Numbered from the stretch's first letter, positions 33,973 to 42,645 are shown. The stretch is DNA of 64,000 nucleotides from Paraburkholderia domus (GCF_905220705.1 NZ_CAJNAT010000014.1:1-64000); one strand, 5' to 3'. Program-made: numbers and translations. Notes: generated by a model not told the origin, from the letters alone.

Positions 33973-35325
33973 TCAGAACAAGGTCTCCTGCGCCGCAAAG
34001 ACGGGCCTTAGCGGGCCTTCAACTACGAGACCAGCGTCCCTCAAGAACGCGAGCACGCTTCGTGGAGGCGCGTGCAGTTTCCGGGCGAGCGTCGAAGCAT
34101 ACTCGCCGACCGGAAAGGCGGGATGACAGTCATCGAACGATTCGAGAAGTTCCTGGACAAGTTCGATTGGAACCTTAAGCCCCGCTTGTACAGACAGCAC
34201 GCGCAACTGGCTCGCCGACAGCGTGGCATTCGCCACCCACGTAAGGTCGTCGGCGGCAGCAGACGCCTTGATGCCCGCCACCAGATAAGTCGGCTCTTCC
34301 ATATCCTCGATAAAGGGCAACAGAGCGCGACGCTCGGCCAAGCCTTGCAGATAATAAAAGAGCGCCATTCTTGCCGCGTTTTTCTGGTCCGCCTCGACCC
34401 AGTAACGTTCGCTGAGATATCGCAGCACATCGGAAAACGCAACTTCGCGCACCGCTGCATCAGTGTTGGCTGACAAGATGAAGCGACTGAATACATCAGC
34501 CTGCCAGCCGCGACGGTCCATGCCAAACGCGTCTTCTCCGCAAACTTCGATATCGACTTCGGCAGGCCACTGGTCACAAGGCAATGCCATTTGCTTTTGC
34601 AGCACCGCCAGCTGTTGCGCGCGGCTCAACTGTAGGTAGAAAGCGTTGTCGGCAAAAACGAGAGGCGACGTCGACGCCGACGACGCCTTGTCAGCGGCTC
34701 CCGGAATAGAAGGGGCGTGCCACTCTCCGGCCGGCAACGACGCCGAGCGTCGCTGAGCCTTCTCAAAAGGGACGAGCCAACTCTTGTTCTCAATCGAGTG
34801 AAGCACGTACTGCCGTAAGTCAGCCCATCCGTGGATGCGAGCGGGCTCCGGTAGGCTTACAATAAGCGTCGGCACCTCGAGCTTCTCGACGCGGTCGAGA
34901 GGCACCGTAAGAGGCAATCCAGGGATGGCGATTTCAACGATAAGTTGACCGTCCGCTGTCTCAGCCACAAAGTCGACCGGAACGTGAACGACCTTGATGT
35001 CAGCTATGGAGTCGGTCCACTGGATGAGGAAGCTCGGAACGCGACCTGCGCCCGGCTCCCCGCCGACAAGCGGCGCTTTGATGAACCTGCTTTCCAGAAG
35101 GATGTGCTGGGCGGCTGCGCGCAATGCATAGTGTGCCGATAGTCGGCACGTTGCCCGGTGTGCGTGTCTGAAATATGGAAAGCCGTTTTCGGGGGCTGTG
35201 CGCTGCAGTTCTTTGCCGCAGGCAACGCAGAAGTAAGCGGAGCGATGGGACGCAAATACATCGCTCGCAGCGGCCACATTCGCCGCCGAGTCCCTTGCAA
35301 AAACGATACGCGCAGCCTTGGGCAT
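33973..35325 (-). CDS. CoiA-like protein with zinc-binding N-terminus, 450 aa
   Basis: A 450-residue protein. Residues 30-75 (CVACGKE with Cys33/Cys36, then YFRHAHRATC with His54/His56/Cys60, then a helix with His65) match the zinc-binding start of CoiA-like competence proteins. A following strand-rich part with VPVDFVAETADGQLIVEIAI places Asp118 and Glu131 where a PD-(D/E)xK-type nuclease would have its acidic residues; no obvious Lys follows. The last 250 residues are helical and unfamiliar. It stands alone in the island, next to VapBC. DNA uptake, recombination or defence are all possible. The ribosome-binding site is weak. Confidence 0.65.
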   Translation of the reverse strand: MPKAARIVFARDSAANVAAASDVFASHRSAYFCVACGKELQRTAPENGFPYFRHAHRATCRLSAHYALRAAAQHILLESRFIKAPLVGGEPGAGRVPSFLIQWTDSIADIKVVHVPVDFVAETADGQLIVEIAIPGLPLTVPLDRVEKLEVPTLIVSLPEPARIHGWADLRQYVLHSIENKSWLVPFEKAQRRSASLPAGEWHAPSIPGAADKASSASTSPLVFADNAFYLQLSRAQQLAVLQKQMALPCDQWPAEVDIEVCGEDAFGMDRRGWQADVFSRFILSANTDAAVREVAFSDVLRYLSERYWVEADQKNAARMALFYYLQGLAERRALLPFIEDMEEPTYLVAGIKASAAADDLTWVANATLSASQLRVLSVQAGLKVPIELVQELLESFDDCHPAFPVGEYASTLARKLHAPPRSVLAFLRDAGLVVEGPLRPVFAAQETLF

Positions 35326-35493
35326 AGGCAGTACCGGTTCGTTCGTACGTCTCAGTTTTACCGCACATGGGTTGAATTTGCCTAACCGTTAAGCAAAAAG
35401 CGTTGTGAATTGCATACGCCGGTTGTCATCGATTTCTGACACTGCTGCGGCAGCAGCGAAGCATGCGCAACGCAACCCGGCATTACTTCTCGC

Positions 35494-35889
35494 TTAGGCG
35501 TGGCTCGTCTTCGGAAAGAACACGACGTTTGGCAAACCCTCGAAATGCCGGTCGCAGGTCAGTAAATCCGCATCTTGATTTCGAGCGGTTGCGTAGACGA
35601 TCGCGTCGGCCGTCGCCAGCTTGTGTTCCCGATGCAGGTCAGCGGCCAGCAACGCGATCGTCGTGTCCATCGGGACAACCCGACATTTTTGTGTGTAGGC
35701 GATAACTTCGTCGGCTTTCTCCTCCCCGACTTCCCGTACCAACCACTTTGACAGTTCGAGCTGCACGATTGTTGGCACGACGCAATAGGGCTTATCCGGC
35801 AGCGCGTCGCTGAGCCTTTTGCCAAGCACGCTACCCGTCAGCCATTCGATCCAGGCCGACGTGTCCACTACTCGAAACGGTGCCGTCAT
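35494..35889 (-). CDS. vapC: VapC-type PIN-domain toxin
   Basis: A 131-residue PIN-domain ribonuclease. The four acidic active-site positions can be seen: Asp9 in VVDTSAWIEWL, Glu in VQLELSKWL, Asp in ATADAIVYATA and Asp in LTCDRHF. VapC toxins cut tRNA or rRNA when not bound by antitoxin. Its ATG overlaps the antitoxin stop (ATGA), the normal VapBC arrangement, and no lesion is seen, so the module should be functional. Confidence 0.93.
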   Translation of the reverse strand: MTAPFRVVDTSAWIEWLTGSVLGKRLSDALPDKPYCVVPTIVQLELSKWLVREVGEEKADEVIAYTQKCRVVPMDTTIALLAADLHREHKLATADAIVYATARNQDADLLTCDRHFEGLPNVVFFPKTSHA

Positions 35890-36101
35890 CAGTACCGGTC
35901 CTGCCGGTCACGGTAATCACTCGTGTCGGCGCCCTTCGCCATTCCAGCCAGTTGCCTCAGCTCGGGCACGGGCATTAGCAGCACGCCCTTGCCTTTGAGA
36001 ATAAAAACGAATTCCTGACCCGCCTCCCAATGCTGTTCGTCGCGAACTTCCTTGGGGATGGAAATTTGAAACTTGCTGGATAACGTGGCAAGCGCCGTCA
36101 C
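35889..36101 (-). CDS. vapB: VapB-type antitoxin (AbrB/SpoVT fold)
   Basis: A 70-residue protein with the AbrB-type swapped-hairpin start TALATLSSKFQISIPKEVRDE and a short acidic/Arg-rich tail (SDYRDRQDRY) that should bind VapC. The start is GTG at 36101 with GGAG six bases upstream. It is first in the operon and, with VapC, probably represses its own promoter. Confidence 0.9.
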   Translation of the reverse strand: MTALATLSSKFQISIPKEVRDEQHWEAGQEFVFILKGKGVLLMPVPELRQLAGMAKGADTSDYRDRQDRY

Positions 36102-36135
36102 TTTTTACTCCGAGTCGATCGATATGCTATAGGTA

Positions 36136-36164
36136 AGAATACACTTTATCGTGCACACTATCAA
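36136..36164 (-). promoter_or_regulatory. Sigma-70-type promoter of vapBC
   Basis: On the minus strand TTGATA (36164-36159) and TATTCT (36141-36136) are separated by exactly 17 bases, 35 bp upstream of the antitoxin GTG. Confidence 0.75.
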
Positions 36165-36362
36165 CTCAGCCGTGGTGCGTACCCGCGCACGCCGCGCGGC
36201 TGCGGTGCATTGAAGGGAAAGTAGCAGCGCTACGGAAGTAAAATTAGAAGCGGTACAGCAAGCCGCGGGCGGCGAGTCGACGCGCAGGTTCGCGCCTATG
36301 GTTCGTCCGACGCCGATCTGACTTCTAGAGGAGTAACTGCATGCGTCCGGCAGGGACGCTTA

Positions 36363-36863
36363 CTATCGGCTCGCCAAGGCCAGCATCGAACCAGTACATC
36401 GCTTCGTTCCACAGCGGCATGAATAGTCGGCTGCCAGTTCCGGAGTAACCGCTTCATCGATCGTGAGTCCATAGGCGATACAAAGCTCGTCGCCCGGCAT
36501 CACATCCCTGAGCGTCTAGATGAAGACCCTCCCCCGCTCGTCCTCGATCGCCTCACAGTTCGGCTGGCAGGAGTGGTTCAGCCAGCGGGCGCTGTTGCCG
36601 CCGACGCTGCCGTCGATCACGCGCCCTTCAGCCAGGCCGAAAATAAACGTGTGGCCGGGCACTCCGGAGCGCCGGTACCGGGCCGAGGCCCGCCGCCACG
36701 AGGTCACCTCACCGCGATATTCGATGATCCGCTGGCCGGCAGGAATCGCCTGTAGCGCGAACACGCCTCGCCCGTGAACCGATGATTTCCTGACCGTCAC
36801 ACGCCGCACTTCATCACTCCCGATCCGTTGAAGGCTGCGAGCATAGCGAGCGGCGCGCTGCAC
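36363..36863 (-). pseudogene. SET-domain protein gene interrupted by in-frame TAG
   Basis: The first 115 codons encode a SET domain: GRGVFALQAIPAGQRIIEYRGE near residues 31-52, and RWLNHSCQPNCEA. The frame then meets TAG at 36516-36518. Past it, in the same frame, the rest of the fold continues: TLRDVMPGDELCIAYG and a post-SET Cys cluster CRCGTKRCTGSML, ending at 36363. SET domains methylate lysines on proteins. So a single stop (perhaps CAG to TAG) has cut off the cofactor-binding C-terminus. Either the gene is dead or the stop is read through. Confidence 0.85.
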
Positions 36864-36882
36864 GGCAACCGGTACCGTCGCG

Positions 36883-37236
36883 TCAGAACAGCCTGGTCTG
36901 TCTCGGATCGCGTGGCGGGGGTCGCGATACGTCGCTCCGGCTGGTTTGTCGGCGTTTGCCGCTCCTGTCTCCGACGCGCTGCAGCCGGGCCAGCATCAGG
37001 CATTCGACTGCGCCATCGTTGAAGCGCACCTCGAACACGCCGGTTTCGCCGGATGGACACGGCGCCGTTGCGCGGAACGACAGGCGCAGGCCCCGCTGTT
37101 TCGCGCGGGCAATCATCTGCGTGCGGCTCATGCCCTGCCAGCAATCCGAGATGAAGCGCGACACCGTCCCGGGCATCGACTCATGCGCGACGCCCTGTGG
37201 AAGCGTCAGTCCAGTGAGCAGATAAATGTCAGCCAT
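36883..37236 (-). CDS. Hypothetical protein, 117 aa
   Basis: A 117-residue basic protein: VSRFISDCWQGMSRTQMIARAKQRGLRLSFRATAPCPSGETGVFEVRFNDG, then an Arg/Pro-rich tail. AGGGAAA lies upstream of the ATG. It sits between the kfrA-like and SET genes and may be an accessory gene of the same plasmid-derived block. No family recognised. Confidence 0.5.
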   Translation of the reverse strand: MADIYLLTGLTLPQGVAHESMPGTVSRFISDCWQGMSRTQMIARAKQRGLRLSFRATAPCPSGETGVFEVRFNDGAVECLMLARLQRVGDRSGKRRQTSRSDVSRPPPRDPRQTRLF

Positions 37237-37271
37237 GCAGCCGGTTTCCCTGTTGGCGAGTCAGTCTGCAT

Positions 37272-38315
37272 TTATACCGCCTTCTTGCGACGCGTTGCAG
37301 CTTTGGCGGTCGGCCCGGTGCGGGACGAACCGGTCGGCCGTGGTGCCTTCCGCACTCCAGCCGAGGCGGCCAGGGCGGCCGATGGCCGGGTTTCCCGTGC
37401 GCGCGCTTCCGCCTCCCGCAGCGTCATCATCTCCGTCTGCAACCGCACATTTTCTGCCTGAACGGCATCCAGTCGCCCCTGCAGCACGCCCGCCTGATGA
37501 CGCGCGTCGCCGAGTTGCGCCTGCATGGTCTCAGAGGCACGACGATGGTCGTCGTCCTTCCGGTCCGCACGACGCGAGGCTTCTTCCAGCTCCTTCTGCA
37601 GCTTCGCGGCGGTACTTCGCTCGCGATCGATCTCCAGCAGCGCGCGCTTTTCGGACGCCCTGAGACGCTCCTCGGCGCGCTCAGCCGCTTCGCGCTGCTT
37701 TTCCAGATCGCGCGAAAACCCTTCCCTCACCTCCGCGAGATCGCGGTCGCGCGCAGCCAGCGCCGCGCTGACCCGCGCCAGTTCTGCCTCGAGCGCCTGC
37801 CGCTGTGCGTGGCCCTCGGCCTGGGCTTTTTCCAGATCCCGCACCTCAACCTGCGCGGCGAGCAGGGCGGCCGTGCGTGACTCGAGCGCTGTCTCGGTGC
37901 GCTCGAGTTCGCCGCGGGCAGCCACCACCGCCGCCTGCGCGTCGGCCTTCTCCACCTCCACCTCCGCGCGCAGCGCCTCGAGTGCAGTCTCAGCCGACGC
38001 GGTGGCGCGCGTCCAGAGGGTGGCGACCAGTTCCCCGGCGGCCGCACCGAGATCGGCGGGCAGGTCGGGATGGTCGATGCGCACCCGGCTTTTCTCGCGC
38101 AGTTCCGCCTAGAACTCACCGAGCACGGCGGTCGGCGTGCCCATGCTGCCGCGCCGTACCAGTTGATAGAGCCGGTTGGCGGTCGGCGTGATGCCGTAAC
38201 GGAAGAACAGCAGCGCGCACACCTCGCGATACAGCTCGCGGGTTTTCGGGTGCGCGCCCTTCAGGCGCTCGATCTCGGCGGCAAGACAGGTTTCGTCGGG
38301 CAGGACGTCGGACAT
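37272..38315 (-). pseudogene. kfrA-like plasmid replication-region gene interrupted by in-frame TAG
   Basis: Residues 1-68 match the KfrA N-terminal DNA-binding domain (VCALLFFRYGITPTANRLYQLVRRGSMGTPTAVLGEF). A TAG follows at 38111-38109. The same frame continues at once as AELREKSRVRIDHPDLP and then a long Ala/Glu/Arg-rich coiled coil of about 200 residues with a basic tail, the typical KfrA shape. Family members as I recall have Trp at the stop site, so TGG to TAG would explain it. KfrA proteins bind DNA and aid plasmid segregation; its presence marks plasmid-derived DNA. A downstream ATG could still give the coiled coil alone. Confidence 0.85.
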
Positions 38316-38391
38316 GGGCGGAGGTTCTGGAGAATCTGTAAAATAATGCTACGTAAAACGCACTATTTTTTACTACATTTTCGTCATACAC

Positions 38392-38498
38392 GACATTAGG
38401 CAGAGATTTTTTTGATTACCGGTCGCGGATCAGGTCCGACGACATGGCGATGCGCTGGTTGCCGCGACCGCCAACCAAAAAAATCTCTGCCTAATGTC
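38392..38498. repeat. 107-bp element with perfect 23-bp inverted ends
   Basis: The 23 bases at 38392-38414 (starting GACATTAGGCAGAG) return as an exact reverse complement at 38476-38498. Inside, GGTCGCGG (38421-38428) is mirrored by CCGCGACC (38462-38469). The whole could be a miniature inverted-repeat element, a recombination site or a large operator between the leftward kfrA-like gene and the rightward abiE-like gene. No obvious target duplication is seen. Confidence 0.75.
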
Positions 38499-38925
38499 CA
38501 TATTGTTTATGTCGTTGCCTGCAGCAAACGCACGGCACCCCAATCCACTTCAAAACACTCCAAAGACTGCCCTGCTGGTCCCTCCGCAGCCCATCGAAAC
38601 GCAGACCGTCCCACCTGAACAGAATGGCAGCGCGGGGAAAAATCGCGCAAAGAACGGCATCGTAGGCAAACGACGTGCGAAGGGGCCGTCGCTTGAGGAG
38701 GCCATGAGCCTCGCGTCCTCGCTTCGCAATCTCCGGCCGACGGTCCTGGACACCCTCCTCTCGCACTGCACGCGCGTCAAGGTCGTCAAGCTGGCGCGCG
38801 ATCTTGGTGAGGCGAGCGGCTTTCCCTGGGGCCAGGACCTGCAGAGGCACGTCGACCGGCTCGGGCCCGGCCGGCGTTGGACGAGTAGCCGCAAGGGCGG
38901 CCCCCGCCTCACGCTGAAGGCCTGA
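38494..38925 (+). CDS. AbiEi-like antitoxin, probably missing its N-terminal half
   Basis: A 143-residue frame. From about residue 66 it follows the C-terminal domain of AbiEi_3-type antitoxins: LRNLRPTVLDTLLSHCTRVKVVKLARDLGEASG, then WGQDLQRHVDRLG with the Gly/Lys-rich end SRKGGPRLTLKA. The first 65 residues are a low-complexity Pro/Lys-rich stretch rather than the winged-helix domain expected, and the frame begins inside the right arm of the 107-bp palindromic element. It is 34 bp before the AbiEii-like pseudogene, so the pair is a type IV toxin-antitoxin relic. Confidence 0.6.
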   Translation: MSILFMSLPAANARHPNPLQNTPKTALLVPPQPIETQTVPPEQNGSAGKNRAKNGIVGKRRAKGPSLEEAMSLASSLRNLRPTVLDTLLSHCTRVKVVKLARDLGEASGFPWGQDLQRHVDRLGPGRRWTSSRKGGPRLTLKA

Positions 38926-38959
38926 TCTGCACGCCCCCTTAAGGATCAACGTCCTCTCA

Positions 38960-39896
38960 ATGAACGATCAATACCTCAATACGGTTCGCCTCATGCTGGC
39001 GATTGCGCCAGATGTTTTTGACACGCCCCACTTCGCGATGAAAGGCGGCACCGCCATCAACATGTTTGTTCAGGATCTGCCCCGCCTGTCCGTCGATATC
39101 GACGTGGTCATGTGTTCACATGAGCCGGGCCGCGACGAGGCTCTCGCCATCATTCATGACGAACTCGCTCGCGCCCGGCAGGCCATCGAACGGCAGGGGC
39201 ACACGGCTACCGTGGCCGCCGCCAGCGGCAGAAACAAAGGCGACGACGTGAAACTGACTGTCGTCCGCTGAAGCCCAGGTCAAGGCCGAAGTGAACTACG
39301 TTTTTCGCGGCACATTGACACCGACGGTGACACGGAGTGTCGTGCCGCGCGCACAGGCGATGTTTCGCGTCGACTTCGAAGTGCCGACGCATGCCGACGC
39401 CGAGCTTTACGGCAGCAAACTCGTTGCGGCATTGGACCGGCAGCATCCGCGCGATATTTTTGATGTACAGCACATGTAAGACACTTATGGTCTGCGCGAG
39501 GATGTCGTGACCGCTTTTGTCGGCTATCTGGCTGGTCATAACCGCCCCGTCCACGAGGTACTCTTTGCGAAGCCGCGCTCGCTTGAGGACGAATACGAGG
39601 CCGGTTTTGTTGGCATGACCGTTGATCATGTCGATCTGGCCACACTTGAGGCCGTTCAGGCCCGACTCCACCATGACCTTCCACGGGCGCTGACCGCGGA
39701 GCACCGCGAATTTCTCACCTCGCTCGTGAGACTCGAGCCAGACTGGTCACTGATGCCGTACGACGATCTACGCGACCTGCCGGCAATCCGCTGGAAAATC
39801 GAGAATCTTGGCAAGCTAAGGACACGCGACGCGACCCGCTTTGCTCATCAGGGCGCGCTACTGGAGGAAGGCTTCGCGGCGCTTGATGACGGCTAG
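38960..39896 (+). pseudogene. AbiEii-type nucleotidyltransferase toxin, broken
   Basis: The first 100 codons show the nucleotidyltransferase core (FAMKGGTAINMFVQDLPRLSVDIDVVM). Near 39255-39270 the frame shifts: the sense continues one frame over as AEAQVKAEVNYVFRGTL...RDIFDVQHM. A TAA at 39477-39479 follows, most simply from a Tyr codon, and the frame then resumes as DTYGLREDVVTAFVGYLAGHNRPVHEVL down to the stop at 39896. AbiEii toxins are growth-inhibiting nucleotidyltransferases used against phage. Two independent lesions mean the toxin is lost. Confidence 0.85.
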
Positions 39897-40079
39897 ACGT
39901 GCAGGCGTGCTTCAAACCGACAACGGACAACAGTAGCCCGTAAACCAAAATCGACCGGCACCGGTGCGAGGTTGTCCGCAATTCCACTTTCGTTGTCATA
40001 GGCTCGTCGGGGCGGCCGCAACGCCGGATCTTGCTAGCGATTGCCTGCGTAGTGATCCTGCACACTTACTGCGAGATAA

Positions 40080-40102
40080 TATGCACATGGTTATGCGCAT
40101 GG
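40080..40102 (+). promoter_or_regulatory. Paired TATGCRCATGG repeats before ccdA
   Basis: TATGCACATGG (40080-40090) and TATGCGCATGG (40092-40102) repeat with a 12-base period directly upstream of the CcdA start, a fitting place for an autoregulatory site. Confidence 0.4.
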
Positions 40103-40111
40103 GGGTCTTAC

Positions 40112-40384
40112 ATGATTCACGCACAAGCTCTGCCAGCGGGCAAATCATCGTCATTTCAACCAGCTCGGCGCAAGCGCACCAACGTGTCATTGCCGTCTGA
40201 CCTGCTGGACCGCGCTAAAGAAATGGGCGTTAGCATCTCGCGTGCAAGCGAGCGAGGGCTGCGTGAGGAGGTTCACGAAGCTGAGATCCGTGCTTGGGCA
40301 GCGGAAAACGCAAGCTTCATTGCCGAGATGAACGCACGCATCGAGCGCGACGGCCTACCGCTCGGTGAGCGCCGGATGTTCTGA
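40112..40384 (+). CDS. ccdA: CcdA-type antitoxin
   Basis: A 90-residue protein. RRKRTNVSLPSDLLDRAKEMGVSISRASERGLREEV is the ribbon-helix-helix DNA-binding part. The end WAAENASFIAEMNARIERDGLPLGERRMF is the toxin-binding tail usual for CcdA. ATG 40112 is preferred because GGGGG lies upstream; other in-frame ATGs exist at 40091 and 40031. Its stop overlaps the ATG of a CcdB fragment. With the toxin gone it is an orphan. Confidence 0.85.
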   Translation: MIHAQALPAGKSSSFQPARRKRTNVSLPSDLLDRAKEMGVSISRASERGLREEVHEAEIRAWAAENASFIAEMNARIERDGLPLGERRMF

Positions 40385-40426
40385 TGGCCCGTTTTGATCG
40401 GTACACAACCAGTCATCCGGGTCTAG
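40384..40426 (+). pseudogene. ccdB: CcdB toxin fragment cut off at IS boundary
   Basis: ATG at 40384 overlaps the ccdA stop. Only about 14 codons (ARFDRYTTSHPG) of the CcdB start remain before the CTAG that borders the insertion sequence. The rest of ccdB is not found on the other side of the element. Confidence 0.8.
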
Positions 40427-41760
40427 CAGGCTGCGGAAATACCCGAAGCAATCGCGAGCGACTTTCCTCCCGAAGGGGAAGCTGGAGTCGCTTTTTCCAC
40501 CATCCGGGAATTGATTGCCCGATTCCCGTCTCTGGTGGCTAGTCGGTGCCGTTTTTAGCCCCGATTTAGCTTATTGCGCCACCTGCGCACGGATTTGTCC
40601 CAAGGTGCGCATACGAACCGGGTTGTACGCCGCCATCGTCAGCACAAACATCTGATCCACTTTCTTCAGGCCGCGCACCATCACCTGTCGCATGCCCCCA
40701 ACGGTCTTGGCCCAGCCGAATCCCTGCTCGATCAGCTTGCGCTTTTGCTGTGAGACGGCGTAGCCCTCGCTTTGGGCAATCGCATCCGGCACCGCCGAAT
40801 GGCGTCCCGACTTGTTCTGCGCCATATGCGGCGTGACCTTCATGTCCACACAGGCTTGCACGAACTCCTGGGCGTCATAGCCCTTGTCAGCTCCGGGCGT
40901 GATCTCACGAGCCGGGTCACCGAGCGCCTGTCTGGCATCGTTAATCATGACCCTGGCGGCTTCGCGCTCGGCATAGCCATCTGCGATTCGTCACCACGGC
41001 ATTGGCCACCAGACCGTGGCGGTTGTCGCTCAAGGTATGGCCTATGTAGCGCAATTCACCGGCTGCGCCGCCTTTGCGATAGAGTCGTGCATCAGCATCG
41101 GACTTCGACTCATGGGTGTCGTTGCTGCGCTTCTCGCCTTTGAAGTTGCCCCCATCGCCGTTGGCCTGGTCGTCATCGTCACGGCGCACAAAGCTCTTAT
41201 GGCCGGCCCAGGCCTGGATCAGCGTACCGTCGACGCTGAAGTGCTCGCCGGATAGTCACGCTTTCTGTTGTGCAATGGCCAGCACCTCATTGAAGAACTC
41301 GATGACCGCGTCATGTTTAATCAGCCGTTCCCGGTTCTTGGTGAACACGGTCGGCACCCACACGCTGTCGTCCATCGACAGCCCAATGAACCAGCGGAAC
41401 AGCAGGTTATATTGGACCTGCTCCATCAATTGCCGCTCGGAGCGCACGCTGTACAGCACCTGCAACAACATCGCCCGCAGGAATTTCTCCGGCGCTACGC
41501 TCGGGCGGCCGCCTTTGACGTCAGCTTCATACATGTCGGCAAACAGTCCGTTCATCTTCGACAACGCGGCGTTGGCCATCTTGCGAATCGCGCGCAGCGG
41601 ATGATCCGCTGGAACAAAGTCTTCCAGCTTACGCATCGTGAACAAACTCACGGTGAACGTGTCGGCGCCGCGCATCATTTCTCAGGGTAGTGGCTTCCTC
41701 AGCATAACGTTTCGTCCGACTCATCCGCTGACTTGCCGTCGTCGGTATTCCCGCAGCCTG
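40427..41760. mobile_element. IS5/IS1182-type insertion sequence, 1334 bp, flanked by CTAG
   Basis: The ends are inverted repeats: CAGGCTGCGGAAATACC on the left and, reversed, CAGGCTGCGGGAATACC on the right (16 of 17 identical). CTAG stands on both sides (40423-40426 and 41761-41764), as a 4-bp target duplication. The transposase on the minus strand is broken. The left flank is ccdB; the right flank is the stop codon region of the LysR gene. Confidence 0.88.
40571..41678 (-). pseudogene. IS5/IS1182-type transposase, inactivated
   Basis: The N-terminal part reads TMRKLEDFVPADHPLRAIRKMA and FLRAMLLQVLYSVRSERQLMEQV. TGA at 41258-41256 then interrupts the frame in front of LSGEHFSVDGTLIQAWAGHKSF, which carries the first DDE Asp. 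A one-base insertion near 40985 shifts the frame in front of IADGYAEREAARVMINDARQALGD. The last part has TPGADKGYDAQEFVQACVDM and ends at 40571. Two lesions make it unable to move itself. Confidence 0.85.
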
Positions 41761-42645
41761 CTAGGTGGAACGCCCGTCAGCTTGCGCTTGCGCAGCTTCG
41801 AGAATTCGCAACGCCAACAAATTGGCGGCTGGCTGGCGGCTATGGGCAGGACGCTCGACCAAGCCAACTTCCCTGAAAAAGGTGGCTTCGCCAAGACTCA
41901 AAGCAACAACCTCCTTCGGAAGCGACAACGCAGATGTCGACGGAAGTAGCGCCACTCCCGCACCACGCCGAACGAGTTGAACAATCCCCTGAAGTTCGTC
42001 AAGTTCGATTGCCTCTTTCACGGAAATTTTCGAGCGGCGCAGAAATTGATCGACCAACCTGCCGTCGAAAGCGTTTCGATCGTAGCGGATGAACGGCTCC
42101 GACTCCAGCAACGCTCGCCACGTGAAATGTTGATGGGTTTTCGGTGCCAGGAGGAAGAACGGCTCAGATAACAACACTCTCCACTGTAGATCCGCGGGGA
42201 GGGTGAACCTGGGTTTGATTATCACTGCCATGTCCACCTCCCCGGAATCCACTTGTCCCAGCAGATTCAGGGAAACCCCTGGAACCAGCCTCACACGGCA
42301 TTCGGGATTCTCAGATCGGAAAATTGCAAGTGCATCCGCAAGAAAAGACGCCTGCGCCGAGGAGATGGCGCCGACCCGGATCAGGCCGGCACGGGAGCTT
42401 GCCGCGCCACGGCCAAGCTTTGAATAGGCCGCCATGATTTCGTCCGCTACGGCAAGAGCCTCGTAGCCGGCCGAATTGAGCACGGCGTGACGGCCGCTCC
42501 GATCAAACAACGAGAGGCCAAGTTCCTCCTCAAGCCTATGGATTTGCGCACTAACAGCCGATTGCGTGAGCCCGATATTGGCGCCAGCGCTAGCGAACGA
42601 CCCGTAGCGCACCACGGCCAAGAAGGTCTGAAGTTCCCGAAGCAT
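41761..42645 (-). CDS. LysR-family transcriptional regulator
   Basis: A 294-residue regulator. The N-terminal HTH is LQTFLAVVRYGSFASAGANIGLTQSAVSAQIHRLEEELGLSLFDRSGR. The effector domain includes IRVGAISSAQASFLADALAIF and ELDELQGIVQLVRRGAGVALLPST. It is divergent from the acidic-amino-acid transporter operon with a 241-bp gap, the usual layout for control of that operon. The stop codon falls in the CTAG bordering the insertion sequence, so the very C-terminus may have been altered by the earlier rearrangement; the length is normal. Confidence 0.9.
   Translation of the reverse strand: MLRELQTFLAVVRYGSFASAGANIGLTQSAVSAQIHRLEEELGLSLFDRSGRHAVLNSAGYEALAVADEIMAAYSKLGRGAASSRAGLIRVGAISSAQASFLADALAIFRSENPECRVRLVPGVSLNLLGQVDSGEVDMAVIIKPRFTLPADLQWRVLLSEPFFLLAPKTHQHFTWRALLESEPFIRYDRNAFDGRLVDQFLRRSKISVKEAIELDELQGIVQLVRRGAGVALLPSTSALSLPKEVVALSLGEATFFREVGLVERPAHSRQPAANLLALRILEAAQAQADGRST

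Noticed and set aside
40427-41760. Functional IS5/IS1182-type element
   Set aside because: The ends are intact, but the transposase has an in-frame TGA and a frameshift.
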